64,000 bases of DNA from assembly GCF_003569915.1 (NCBI RefSeq), contig NZ_KZ984449.1, forward strand, positions 62,001 through 126,000. Reading direction: 5' to 3'. The notes under the pieces were generated by a model that had not been told where the DNA came from, did not search any database, and saw only the letters and a list, made by a program, of their open reading frames with translations. This document shows, piece after piece, positions 44,242 to 53,123 of the stretch. The translations under genes and the position numbers were made by a program. Each line of letters opens with the position of its first letter. The first letter of the stretch is position 1. Source of the stretch: Comamonas testosteroni. GTDB taxonomy: Bacteria > Pseudomonadota > Gammaproteobacteria > Burkholderiales > Burkholderiaceae_C.

Positions 44242-47200
44242 TCATGCAGACTCCCTCTTGATGCGAAACGCCGCCGCATACATGGCCGGCAGCGCCAGCA
44301 AGGTCAGGAAGGTCGCCACGATCAGCCCACCCATGATGGCCACGGCCATGGGGCCCCAGAAGACGCTGCGTGACAGCGGAATCATGGCCAACACCGCCGC
44401 TGCCGCCGTCAGCACAATGGGGCGCAGGCGGTGCACTGCCGCTTCCACAATCGCCTCCCAGGCGGGCATACCTCGTGAGCGGCCCGCCTCGATCTGGTCG
44501 ATCAGGATGACGGAGTTGCGCTGAATCATGCCCATCAGCGCCACCACGCCCAGCAGCGCCACAAAGCCAAACGGGCGCCCCAGCAGCAGCAGCGCAGCTG
44601 CCACGCCGGGAATGCCCAGCGGCCCGGTGATGAACACCAGCAGCGAGCGGCTGACGCTGCGCAGCTGCAGCATCAGCAGCGTAAAGGTCAGAAACAGCAG
44701 CACGGGAATACCGGCCACGATGGCGCCCGAGCCCTTGGAGCTTTCTTCCACCGCACCCGCCACTTCGATGCGGTAAGCCGTGTCGCCAGCGGCATGCCAG
44801 CCCTCTTCCATCTTGCGCAGCGCGGGCAGCAGCTCGTTGGTCACCGTGGCGCCCTGCAGGCCTTCGCGCACATCGCCCTGCACGGTGATGGCGAAGTTGC
44901 GCTTTTCGCGCCACATCACGCCGGGCTCCCAGACCATCACCGGCTTGGCAATCTGCGTCAGCGGGATGGACTGCCCCGCCCCCGTGGTCACATAGACATC
45001 GGCGATATCGCTGATGCCGTCGCGATCCTGCTTAGGCGGGCGCATGACAATGTCGATGAGCTTGTCGCCTTCGCGGAACTGGCCCACGGTGGTGCCGGAG
45101 AACTGCATGCTGGTCGCATCGGCAATGGACTGGCTGGTGACACCCAGGGCACGCGCCTTGTCCTGGTCAACCTGGAGGCGGATGACCTTGACGGACTCGT
45201 TCCAGTTGTCATTGACGCCGCGCATATTGCTGCTGTCCTGCATGAGCTTCTTGACATCATCGGCATAGGCGCGCAGCTTGGCCGGGTCCGAGCCCAGCAC
45301 GCGGAACTGCACCGGATACGGCACGGGCGGCCCATTGGGCAGCAGTTTCACGCGTGCGCGCACCTCGGGGAATTCCTCGGCCATGAGCGCTGGCAGCTTC
45401 TTGCGGATTTCTTCACGGGCCTTCAGGTCCTTGGCCACCAGAATGAACTGAGAGACGTTGTTCTGCGGGAAAACCTGATCGAGCGGCAGGTAAAAGCGCG
45501 GCACGCCCGAGCCAATCCAGTCGCTGACCGACTCCACACCTTCGAGCTTCAAGAAGCGCTGCTCCACGCGCAGCGTAACTTCCTCGTTGGCATGCAAGGC
45601 CGTGCCTTCGGGGAACCAGATATCGACCAGTACCTCGGGGCGGCTGGAGTCGGGGAAGAACTGTTGCTGCACCTTGCCCATGCCCACCATGCCCAGCGCG
45701 AAGACCAGCACCGTCGCGCCAATCGTCAGCCAGCGGTGCCTGACGCACCAGTTCACCATGGAGCGAAAGCGGTTGTAGAACGGGGTGTCGAACAACTCAT
45801 GCTCGCCCGCATCGGTGTTGATGCCAGCCTCTTCGGCAGACACCTCGCCCGATGCCACTTCGGGGGGGAGCACGGCCGCATGTGGCGGCTTCTTGAGCAG
45901 CAGCATGCCCAGATAGGGCACAAAGTACACCGAGGCAAACCAGCTGAGCACCAGCGCGATCACCGTCACGGCAAAGATGGCGAAGGTGTATTCCCCCGTC
46001 ATGGACTTGGCCATGCCAATGGGCAAAAAGCCCGTGGCCGTAATCAGCGTGCCGGTCAGCATGGGCTTGGAGGTGATCTCGTACGCAAACGTGGCGGCGC
46101 GGTACTTGTCGTAGCCTTCCTCCATCTTGCGCACCATCATCTCGACGGCAATGATGGCGTCATCCACCAGCAGGCCCAGCGCGATGATGAGCGAGCCCAG
46201 CGAGACCTTGTGCAGCCCGATATTCCAGTACCACATGGCCAGGAAGGTGGCTGCCAGCACCAACGGAATGGTGATACCCACCACCAGACCGGGGCGCGGG
46301 TCGATGTACCAGCGCTTCCATAGCGGGTTCTGGCCTTCGCGCTTGTGAAAGCCCAGGCTGATGAAGCTGACCGCCAGCACCACGACCACGGCTTCGATCA
46401 GCACATGCACGAACTCGCTGACCGAATCGGACACCGCCTTGGGCTGGTCCTGCATATTGTTGAGCGTCACCCCCACGGGCAGGGTCTGGCTGATGCGCTG
46501 CGTGGTTTCTTTCAAAGCCTTGCCCAGCGCCACGATGTCTCCGCCCTTGACCATGGAGACCCCGAGCGCGATGGTGCCCTCTCCCTGAAAACGCACCTTC
46601 ACATTGGCGGGATCGGCATAGCCACGGTGGATTTCAGCAATATCGCCCAGACGGATCTGCGCGCCCGAAGGGCCACGAATCGGCATATCGCGCAACTGCG
46701 CCAGGTCGTTAAACTGGCCCTGCACGCGCAGCACAATGGTCTCGGCAGGTGTTTGCAGCGTACCGGCCGAGGCGACGGCGTTTTGCTGGTTGAGCTGATC
46801 GAGCACCTGCTTGAGGTTCAGCCCCATCTGCGTGGCGCGCTGCGACAGCTCCACAAAGACTTTTTCATCCTGCACGCCAAACTGCTCGACCTTGGCCACA
46901 TCGGGCACGCGCAGCAGTTGCTGGCGCACATCGTCGGCCAGCACTTTCAGCTCGGCATTGCTGAAGCCCTCGGCCTGCAGCGCATAGATCACCCCATAGA
47001 CATCGCCAAAATCGTCATTGAAAAACGGCCCCTGCACGCCCTGCGGCAAGGTGTAGCGCATATCGCCCACTTTCTTGCGCACCGTGTACCACAGCTGAGG
47101 CACCTCCTTGGGCGGCGAGGTGTCCTTGAGCTGGAAGATGACCTGCGACTCGCCGGGCTTGGAGTAGCTGCTGATCTTGTCCGCATAGGGCACTTCCTGC

Positions 47201-47448
47201 AGCGTACGCTCGATCTTGTCCGTCACCTGCTGGGCGACCTGCTCTGCCGTGGCGCCAGGCCAGTAGGTGCGGATGACCATGGCGCGGAAGGTGAAAGGCG
47301 GGTCTTCGTCCTGCCCCAACTGGAAATAGGCCGCAAAGCCCAGCAGCATGAGCACGACCATGAAATAGCGCGTCAGCGCCACATGGTCGAGCGCCCAGCG
47401 TGAGAGATTGAAGTGTGCGCCGCCCCCTTTGTGTCCGCTGCCGCTCAT
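44242..47448 (-). CDS. RND-family multidrug efflux transporter, inner-membrane pump
   Basis: A 1068-residue resistance-nodulation-division transporter of the AcrB/HAE1 type, a proton-driven efflux pump. Membrane helix 1 is at about 25-45. Two large periplasmic loops follow helices 1 and 7 (porter and docking domains). The proton-relay motif in helix 4 reads GLLVDDAIIAVEMMV (two Asp). Sequence such as DEDPPFTFRAMVIRTYWPGATAEQV places it in a subgroup distinct from classical AcrB/MexB. ATG 47448 overlaps the adaptor stop by four bases. No outer-membrane channel or regulator gene is adjacent, so the pump probably borrows a TolC-type channel. The substrate is unknown. Confidence 0.93.
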   Translation of the reverse strand: MSGSGHKGGGAHFNLSRWALDHVALTRYFMVVLMLLGFAAYFQLGQDEDPPFTFRAMVIRTYWPGATAEQVAQQVTDKIERTLQEVPYADKISSYSKPGESQVIFQLKDTSPPKEVPQLWYTVRKKVGDMRYTLPQGVQGPFFNDDFGDVYGVIYALQAEGFSNAELKVLADDVRQQLLRVPDVAKVEQFGVQDEKVFVELSQRATQMGLNLKQVLDQLNQQNAVASAGTLQTPAETIVLRVQGQFNDLAQLRDMPIRGPSGAQIRLGDIAEIHRGYADPANVKVRFQGEGTIALGVSMVKGGDIVALGKALKETTQRISQTLPVGVTLNNMQDQPKAVSDSVSEFVHVLIEAVVVVLAVSFISLGFHKREGQNPLWKRWYIDPRPGLVVGITIPLVLAATFLAMWYWNIGLHKVSLGSLIIALGLLVDDAIIAVEMMVRKMEEGYDKYRAATFAYEITSKPMLTGTLITATGFLPIGMAKSMTGEYTFAIFAVTVIALVLSWFASVYFVPYLGMLLLKKPPHAAVLPPEVASGEVSAEEAGINTDAGEHELFDTPFYNRFRSMVNWCVRHRWLTIGATVLVFALGMVGMGKVQQQFFPDSSRPEVLVDIWFPEGTALHANEEVTLRVEQRFLKLEGVESVSDWIGSGVPRFYLPLDQVFPQNNVSQFILVAKDLKAREEIRKKLPALMAEEFPEVRARVKLLPNGPPVPYPVQFRVLGSDPAKLRAYADDVKKLMQDSSNMRGVNDNWNESVKVIRLQVDQDKARALGVTSQSIADATSMQFSGTTVGQFREGDKLIDIVMRPPKQDRDGISDIADVYVTTGAGQSIPLTQIAKPVMVWEPGVMWREKRNFAITVQGDVREGLQGATVTNELLPALRKMEEGWHAAGDTAYRIEVAGAVEESSKGSGAIVAGIPVLLFLTFTLLMLQLRSVSRSLLVFITGPLGIPGVAAALLLLGRPFGFVALLGVVALMGMIQRNSVILIDQIEAGRSRGMPAWEAIVEAAVHRLRPIVLTAAAAVLAMIPLSRSVFWGPMAVAIMGGLIVATFLTLLALPAMYAAAFRIKRESA

Positions 47449-48716
47449 TTGCCAGCCTCCGCACCAGCAGGAGCCGCCACTGGAGATGCTACATTTTCAG
47501 TAGCTACCGGCGCATTATCTTTCTGGACTGCAGGCTGATTAGATACAGATTTCTGCTCAGGCTTGGCATATTTGTCGCGGTAGACCGTGACCTTCTGCCC
47601 GGCGTTGAGCACATGCACGCCCGTCGCCACCACCTGCATGCCTGCGGTCAGGCCCGAGGCAATCACGGCCTCGTTGCCATCGGCGGTGGCAATCTGCACG
47701 GGCTGCAGCTTCACGGTGCTGCTGGCCGGGTCAAACAGCCACACGGCCGTGCCCTGACCGCCACCGCCGCTTTGGCGCAGTGCCGTGGTCGGCAGCTTGA
47801 TGACCTTGCCGCCCACCGCGCCATTGCTCACGCTCATGCCCTCGGGCAGCACGCGCACGGTCGAGCCCAGCGCGGGCAGATTGCTGCCCTGCAAAGCCGC
47901 CTTGACCTGATAGGTGCGCGTCGCCGCATCGGCACTGGCCGCCACTTCGCGCACCTGGGCGCTCACCACCTGGCTTTCGTCCGACCAGGGCCTGACCTGC
48001 ACACCCTGACCGATGCGGATCGAGGCATGGCGGTCCTCGGGCACGGCGAACACGGCATCACGCGCGCCATCCTGGGCAATGCGCACCACGGGCGTGCCCG
48101 CAGCCACGACCTGGCCGGGCTCGGCCTCCACGCTGGTCACCACGCCATCCACATCGGCCACCAGTTGGGTGTAGTTTTCCTGGTTGGACTGGCTGGACAA
48201 CTGCGCCTTGGCCTGGTCCAGCGTGGCCTGGGCGGCCTTCAGATTGGCTTCATAGCGCTCCATCTCGGCGGCGCTGATGAAGTTCTGCGCGCGCAAGGCC
48301 TTGAAGCGCTGCACATTGGCCTGCGCCAGATCGCGCTGCGTGGTGGCCGAAGACACCTGGGCCCGCGCCGCATCGGCGCTCAACTGATAGTCACGCGCAT
48401 CCAGCCGCGCCAGCACCTGACCCGCCTTCACACGCTGGCCCAGCTCCACCTCGCGCTTGATGATCTTGCCCGCCACGCGAAAGCCCAGACGCGACTCGAT
48501 GCGGGCCCGCACATCGCCCGCATATTCCTGCGCGGCCTCGATCTGCCCCTCTCCCACCGTGAGCAGCTTGACGGCGCGCACGGGCTCGGGCAAAGGCTCT
48601 TTCTTGGAGCAGGCCGACAGCATGGCGGCTGCTGCCACCACGGACACAGCCAGCAAAGGGGCGACAGGCCTGCCGCTCGGGCGGACAGCAAAACGACGGG
48701 AAGACGAAACAGCCAT
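47445..48716 (-). CDS. RND periplasmic adaptor (membrane fusion) lipoprotein
   Basis: A 423-residue adaptor linking the RND pump to an outer-membrane channel. The start is ATG 48716 (MAVSSSRRFAVRPSGRP), giving a lipoprotein signal with lipobox LSAC and Cys36. Thirty upstream in-frame codons have no ribosome site. The lipoyl/barrel-sandwich halves flank a coiled coil (about 105-185), followed by the beta-barrel and membrane-proximal domains. The last 45 residues are low-complexity, and the DNA that encodes them (47492-47550) resembles the dispersed repeat seen elsewhere, so this tail may be repeat-derived. Translationally coupled to the pump gene. Confidence 0.92.
   Translation of the reverse strand: MAVSSSRRFAVRPSGRPVAPLLAVSVVAAAAMLSACSKKEPLPEPVRAVKLLTVGEGQIEAAQEYAGDVRARIESRLGFRVAGKIIKREVELGQRVKAGQVLARLDARDYQLSADAARAQVSSATTQRDLAQANVQRFKALRAQNFISAAEMERYEANLKAAQATLDQAKAQLSSQSNQENYTQLVADVDGVVTSVEAEPGQVVAAGTPVVRIAQDGARDAVFAVPEDRHASIRIGQGVQVRPWSDESQVVSAQVREVAASADAATRTYQVKAALQGSNLPALGSTVRVLPEGMSVSNGAVGGKVIKLPTTALRQSGGGGQGTAVWLFDPASSTVKLQPVQIATADGNEAVIASGLTAGMQVVATGVHVLNAGQKVTVYRDKYAKPEQKSVSNQPAVQKDNAPVATENVASPVAAPAGAEAGK
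47492..47550. repeat. Dispersed repeat within the adaptor gene 3' end
   Basis: CATTTTCAGTAGCTACCGGC followed by GCATTATCTTTCTGGACTGCAGGC resembles the intergenic repeat copies. It is in frame and encodes most of the SNQPAVQKDNAPVATENVAS tail. Confidence 0.45.
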
Positions 48717-48874
48717 GGTGTTGGGGGCTTGTAGAAATAGGAAAAGTGCAGCCTCCGGGCTGGGGGCCGCACCCAAGTCAGACGCGATTGTGCACGCTCG
48801 TGCCATTTTTCGCGCATTTTTCAGCAGGCGCTGGCAAGCCCGTGTGCCGGTGCAACGGGTTCACAATACGGGCC

Positions 48875-49810
48875 GTGAACGATCCGCACTCCGCACCTTC
48901 CACTGGCGTCCCGGCCGCCCCCGCTGCCCAAGCCGCCCCTGCCCCAATCACGCACTACGAAAACTTTCCGGTGGCCTCCTGGCTGTGCCCGCCGCAGCTG
49001 CGCGCGCCCATTGCTGCGCTCTACCACTTCGCCCGCACGGCGGACGATATCGCCGACGAAGGCGACTTCAGCGCCGAGCAGCGGCTGCAGCAGCTGCAGC
49101 GCTACGCCCACGACCTGCAGCAACTGGGCACCGCCGGTGAAGCCGCCATGCTGGAGCGCAGCACCTGGCCGCAGGTCTTTGCGCCACTGGCCGTGCAGAT
49201 GCAGGTCCACCAGTTGCCCAAGCCGCTGATGGCCGATCTGCTCAGTGCCTTTGAGCAAGACGTGCGCATGACGGCCCATCACCAGCCCTACGCCGACATG
49301 GCCCAGTTGCTCGATTACTGCCGCCGCTCGGCCAACCCCGTGGGCCGCTTGCTGCTGCATCTGTACGGCGTGGGCCATGCCAAGGCGCTGATTCAGAGCG
49401 ACGCCATCTGCACCGCGCTGCAGCTCATCAACTTCTGGCAGGACCTGAGCCAGGACTTGCCACGCCAGCGCCACTATCTGCCCGATGCCGATCTGGCCCG
49501 CCACGGAATTGCACGCAGCGCTATCAAGCCCGAAGCGGCGGCGCTGACGCCTGCTGTCAAGGCTTTGCTGGCCGAGCTGAGCGGCCAGGCCCGCAGCCTG
49601 ATGAACCAGGGCGCGCCGCTGGTGCAGCAGTTACCAGGGCGCGCGGGCTGGGAGCTGCGGTTGGTCGTGCAGGGCGGCCTGCGTATCCTCGACCGGCTGG
49701 ACCACATGCAGGGCCGCAACCTCTACCAGCGCATCAAGCTGGGCAAGCGGGACCTGCCCGTGATGCTGTGGCGCGCGGCGCGCATGGGCTCGGCCAAGTC
49801 GGATTCATAG
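48875..49810 (+). CDS. hpnC: HpnC, squalene-synthase-like protein (squalene from presqualene intermediate)
   Basis: A 311-residue trans-isoprenyl diphosphate synthase fold protein. HpnC converts hydroxysqualene precursors in the HpnCDE route to squalene: HpnD makes presqualene diphosphate, HpnC hydroxysqualene, HpnE squalene. Both Asp-rich motifs are visible: ARTADDIADEGD near residue 60 and INFWQDLSQDLPRQRHYLP near 190. I use GTG 48875 (MNDPHSAPS...); no strong ribosome site is visible, and the longer frame overlaps the divergent adaptor promoter. Followed by hpnD after 119 bp. No squalene-hopene cyclase gene lies within the window. Confidence 0.9.
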   Translation: MNDPHSAPSTGVPAAPAAQAAPAPITHYENFPVASWLCPPQLRAPIAALYHFARTADDIADEGDFSAEQRLQQLQRYAHDLQQLGTAGEAAMLERSTWPQVFAPLAVQMQVHQLPKPLMADLLSAFEQDVRMTAHHQPYADMAQLLDYCRRSANPVGRLLLHLYGVGHAKALIQSDAICTALQLINFWQDLSQDLPRQRHYLPDADLARHGIARSAIKPEAAALTPAVKALLAELSGQARSLMNQGAPLVQQLPGRAGWELRLVVQGGLRILDRLDHMQGRNLYQRIKLGKRDLPVMLWRAARMGSAKSDS

Positions 49811-49818
49811 CCAAATCG

Positions 49819-49859
49819 GCCTCTAGTCCTTACAAGATATAGGCAATCTGCTATCAAAA
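49819..49859. repeat. Dispersed repeat between hpnC and hpnD
   Basis: On the minus strand it reads TTTTGATAGCAGATTGCCTA followed by TATCTTGTAAGGACTAGAGGC. This is the longest and cleanest intergenic copy in the window. It lies nine bases after the hpnC stop. Confidence 0.6.
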
Positions 49860-49929
49860 CAGAGAATACCGCGCTGCATTGATCTGTTGCGCCTGACAAG
49901 GGGCTGCGCCATGGGAGAATGCTGCACCT

Positions 49930-50778
49930 ATGAATCCGGATCAGTACGTCCAAGACAAGGCCGCGTCCTCGGGCAGCAGCTTCTACTACGCCTTCCTCTT
50001 TTTACCCAAGGAGCGCCGCGCCGCCATCACGGCGTTTTATGCGTTCTGCCGCGAGGTGGATGATGTGGTCGACGAAGTCACGGACCCGGGTGTCGCCGCC
50101 ACCAAGCTTGCCTGGTGGAAGAGTGAGGTGCACAAGGCCTTTTCCAGCCCTCTCGGCCAGTCCACCCACCCCGTGATGCAGGCGCTGATGCCGCACACCC
50201 AGACCTTTGGCATCGAAGAGCGCCATCTGCAGGCCGTCATCGAAGGCTGCCAGATGGATCTGGATCAGACCCGCTACCTGGACTTTGCCGGTCTGCAGCG
50301 CTACTGCCATCTGGTCGCAGGCATCGTGGGCGAAGTCGCCGCGCGCATCTTTGGCCAGACGGACGAGCGCACCACCGAATACGCCCACACGCTGGGCCAG
50401 GCCCTGCAGCTCACCAACATCATCCGCGACGTGGGCGAAGACGCCATGCGTGGCCGCATCTACCTGCCCATCAGCGAGCTGCAGCAGTTCGATGTGAAGG
50501 CGCACGAAATCAACAAGCGCGAGTACTCGGAGCGCTTCACCGCCCTGATGCGCTTTCAGGCCGAGCGCGCCCATGGCCTCTATGACAAGGCGCTGGCCCT
50601 GCTGCCCAATGCCGACCGCCGCGCCCAGAAGCCCGGCCTCATGATGGCCAGCATCTACCGCACGCTGCTGCGCGAGATCGAGTCCGAAAACTTCCAGGTG
50701 CTGCACCAGCGCATCAGCCTTACGCCACTGCGCAAGCTCTGGCTGGTCTGGAAGATGCAGGCCCTGGGCCGCATGTAA
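49930..50778 (+). CDS. hpnD: HpnD, presqualene diphosphate synthase
   Basis: A 282-residue prenyl synthase that couples two farnesyl diphosphates to presqualene diphosphate. It has FYYAFLFLPKERRAAITAFYAFCREVDDVVDE with the first DxxxD, and ALQLTNIIRDVGEDAMRGRIYLP with the second. Membrane-associated in the cytoplasm. ATG 49930 gives the family's normal N-terminus (MNPDQYVQDKAASSGSSFYYAF). Downstream, a gene of unknown function separates it from hpnE, which is not the usual arrangement. Confidence 0.93.
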   Translation: MNPDQYVQDKAASSGSSFYYAFLFLPKERRAAITAFYAFCREVDDVVDEVTDPGVAATKLAWWKSEVHKAFSSPLGQSTHPVMQALMPHTQTFGIEERHLQAVIEGCQMDLDQTRYLDFAGLQRYCHLVAGIVGEVAARIFGQTDERTTEYAHTLGQALQLTNIIRDVGEDAMRGRIYLPISELQQFDVKAHEINKREYSERFTALMRFQAERAHGLYDKALALLPNADRRAQKPGLMMASIYRTLLREIESENFQVLHQRISLTPLRKLWLVWKMQALGRM

Positions 50779-50835
50779 GTGTCCGCTGCCGCTCTGGTTA
50801 CAGCCGCCATCGGCGCAGCTTGTTACAGTCAACGT

Positions 50836-51615
50836 ATGAGCTCTGCCACACATCACCGCTCCCGCACCGCCCTCAGAGTCGGCGCTCTGGCGCTGGTCTG
50901 CGTGCTCGGCCTGGGCGCCGCCATGCCCAGCCATGCCTTCTGGGGGCTGCTCGGCAAGGCCGGCAAAGCCGCTGGCGCAGCGGGAAAAGCCGCCGAGGCC
51001 GGTGGCACAGCAGCCAGCGCCGCCAGCAAGGCAGGCAAGGCCGCTGAAGCCGCCCAGACCGCTGGTAAAACCGCCGCCGCAGGCACCGTCGCCGTAGGGG
51101 GCGCGGAATTGGCCGCCGCCAGCACCCGCCATGGCCTGATCTTTGCCGCCGACGATGCCGCCCATCTGGCGGGCAAAGCACCTCTGGCTGCTGCCGACAA
51201 AGCCATGCTGGCTGCCACGCCGCCCGAAGTCGCCCGCTACCTGAGCCGCCCTGCCGATGCCTTGAGTGCAGCCGACAGCACGCAGATGCTCAGCCTCTAC
51301 CAGCAGATGATGAAACAGGCAGACAAAAGCGGCGACTTCACCGTGGTGGAGCGCATGCCCTCGCTTCATGCATCAAAAACACCTGAAATCCATACAATAA
51401 ATAGGCAAGCAGCTACTACAACTGTAGCAAGCAGCGGCTCTTTGCCCTCGGCAGAGCTGAGCTTTCACGCGCTGCGTCTGCTGTCCCACGCGGCCAACAG
51501 CCCGCACAACAGCCCTGCGCTGCGCGAATTGCAGCAGTACTGCCAGAACCCACCCGCTGCCACCTGGCAGCCCGAACAGGCCGAGCTGTGCCGCAACGTC
51601 CCCAAGACCCGCTGA
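50836..51615 (+). CDS. Secreted Ala/Lys-rich protein of unknown function between hpnD and hpnE
   Basis: A 259-residue protein I do not recognise. A signal peptide is clear (RTALRVGALALVCVLGLGAAMPSHA, cleavage after Ala34). A low-complexity stretch of KAGKAA/GKAAEA repeats follows at about 40-85, then a more ordinary region with helices. A mid-gene segment (51372-51424) matches the dispersed repeat in reverse orientation and encodes the tract from about residue 180 to 197 (KTPEIHTINRQAATTTVAS). The start is ATG 50836; the upstream frame has no ribosome site. The 3' end overlaps hpnE by 28 bp, which suggests co-expression with the squalene genes. A periplasmic or surface location is likely; no function can be assigned. 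Confidence 0.75.
   Translation: MSSATHHRSRTALRVGALALVCVLGLGAAMPSHAFWGLLGKAGKAAGAAGKAAEAGGTAASAASKAGKAAEAAQTAGKTAAAGTVAVGGAELAAASTRHGLIFAADDAAHLAGKAPLAAADKAMLAATPPEVARYLSRPADALSAADSTQMLSLYQQMMKQADKSGDFTVVERMPSLHASKTPEIHTINRQAATTTVASSGSLPSAELSFHALRLLSHAANSPHNSPALRELQQYCQNPPAATWQPEQAELCRNVPKTR
51372..51424. repeat. Dispersed repeat inside the unknown gene
   Basis: The minus strand reads TTGTAGTAGCTGCTTGCCTA followed by TTTATTGTATGG, close to the copy at 37021-37070. It is in frame within the coding sequence, between two normal-looking coding parts. Confidence 0.5.
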
Positions 51616-52967
51616 GAGTTGCCATCATCGGCGCAGGCTGGGCCGGCATGGCTGCCGCCGTGCATCTGGCACGGCATGACCACCAGCCCACGGTCTTTGA
51701 AGCCAGCCGCACCATCGGCGGTCGGGCCCGCGAGCTGAGCCTGCCCCTGCCGGATGGCCGCACCACCATGGTCGACAACGGCCAGCACATCCTCATCGGC
51801 GCCTATAGCGAATGCCTGCGCCTGATGCGCAGCGTCAGCATGGACCCCGATCTGCATCTGCTGCGCAAGCCGCTGGCCATGCCTTATGCCGATGGCAGCG
51901 GCCTGGCCTTTCCCAAGCTACCTGCGCCCCTCGACGCACTGGTGGGCATTGCCACCGCACGCGGCTGGAGCCTGGGGGAGCGCGCCGCGCTGCTGGCACG
52001 CGCCCTGCGCTGGCGGGTGCGGGGCTTTCGCTGCGAGGAATCGGCCACCGTGGCCGATGTCTGCCACGGCCTGCCAAAGCGTCTGCTGGAGGAGTTCATC
52101 GAGCCGCTATGCGTCTCGGCTCTCAACCTGCCCGCGGCCCAGGCCAGCGCCAGCGTGTTCCTGCGCGTGCTGAAAGACGCACTGTTTGCTGGCACAGGCG
52201 GCTCACACTTTCTGGTGCCGCGCTGCAGCCTGAGTGATCTGTTTCCCGCCTCGGCCGCGCATTGGCTGCAGCAGCACGGCCATGCCGTGCACATGGCCTG
52301 CCGCATCAGGGAGCTGATCCCTCAAGGCCAGCGCTGGCAGTTGCTCAGCGACCAGGCGGATGTGGCGCCCCTGCTGGAGCATGAGCGTTTTGACGCCGTG
52401 CTGCTGGCCTGCCCGCCCCAGGAAGCGGCCCGGCTGGCCCTGAACGCCGCCGAGCATGAAAACCTGTCCGCCCGCCACGGTCTGCGCTTTCAGCACTGGG
52501 CTTGGCAGACCCAGACGCTGGAGCACACCGCCATCGCCACGGTCTATGCGCAGACCAGCCATCGTCTGTCCGCCGATCTGCCCTGGCTGGCCTTGCGCCC
52601 CCATGGCCAGGCACCCGCGCAGTTTGTGTTCGACCGCGGACATCTGCACGCGGACGACGCAGCGCAGCAAGGCCTGATGGCCTTTGTCGTCAGCGACTGC
52701 CGCAGCAGCCGCAGCGAGCTGGAGACCCAGGTTCTGCAACAGGCCCGCGACCAACTGGGCTGGCACGACATCCAGCCCGTGCAGACCATCATTGAAAAGC
52801 GTGCCACCTTTGCCTGCACCCCGGCGCTGCAGCGACCCAGCCTGGAACTGGGCCACAAGCTGTGGGCCTGCGGCGACTACGTGGAAGGCCCCTACCCTGC
52901 CACGCTGGAGGGTGCCGTGCGCAGCGGCATTGCTGCGGCCCAACTAGTCCTCTCAGACCAAGAGTAG
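51588..52967 (+). CDS. hpnE: HpnE, squalene-forming FAD-dependent desaturase-like oxidoreductase
   Basis: A 459-residue amine-oxidase-superfamily flavoprotein that reduces hydroxysqualene to squalene in the HpnCDE pathway. The N-terminal FAD fold is VAIIGAGWAGMAAAVHLARHDHQPTVFEAS, followed by GGRARELSLPLPDG and DNGQHILIGAYSECLRLM. The C-terminal FAD segment is KLWACGDYVEGPYPATLEGAVRSGIAAAQ. GTG 51588 lies inside the preceding gene, so start codon and ribosome site are within coding sequence. Together with hpnC and hpnD it should give squalene, the hopanoid precursor. Confidence 0.9.
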   Translation: MPQRPQDPLRVAIIGAGWAGMAAAVHLARHDHQPTVFEASRTIGGRARELSLPLPDGRTTMVDNGQHILIGAYSECLRLMRSVSMDPDLHLLRKPLAMPYADGSGLAFPKLPAPLDALVGIATARGWSLGERAALLARALRWRVRGFRCEESATVADVCHGLPKRLLEEFIEPLCVSALNLPAAQASASVFLRVLKDALFAGTGGSHFLVPRCSLSDLFPASAAHWLQQHGHAVHMACRIRELIPQGQRWQLLSDQADVAPLLEHERFDAVLLACPPQEAARLALNAAEHENLSARHGLRFQHWAWQTQTLEHTAIATVYAQTSHRLSADLPWLALRPHGQAPAQFVFDRGHLHADDAAQQGLMAFVVSDCRSSRSELETQVLQQARDQLGWHDIQPVQTIIEKRATFACTPALQRPSLELGHKLWACGDYVEGPYPATLEGAVRSGIAAAQLVLSDQE

Positions 52968-53005
52968 TCCATAAAACCAGGGCCTAGTGCTATCCCTATC
53001 AGGGC
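52967..53005. repeat. Dispersed repeat after hpnE
   Basis: AAACCAGGGCCTAGTGCTATC shares the GGCCTAG and GCTATC elements with the other copies. It begins at the hpnE stop codon. Short and degenerate. Confidence 0.4.
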
Positions 53006-53123
53006 AATCCTGATGCCTGAATAGTCCGGCTGCACCACGTTTGACAGCCGTTTGACAGCCACAGTTGCAACCATGACTTGAGAAGCTGCCCCGCAGCTGA
53101 AATCCCGAAGCAATGGAGACAAC

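Noticed and set aside
51588..51615. Frameshift joining the unknown gene and hpnE
   Set aside because: The unknown protein has its own signal peptide and stop, and hpnE begins with an intact FAD fold; a 28-bp overlap is ordinary coupling.
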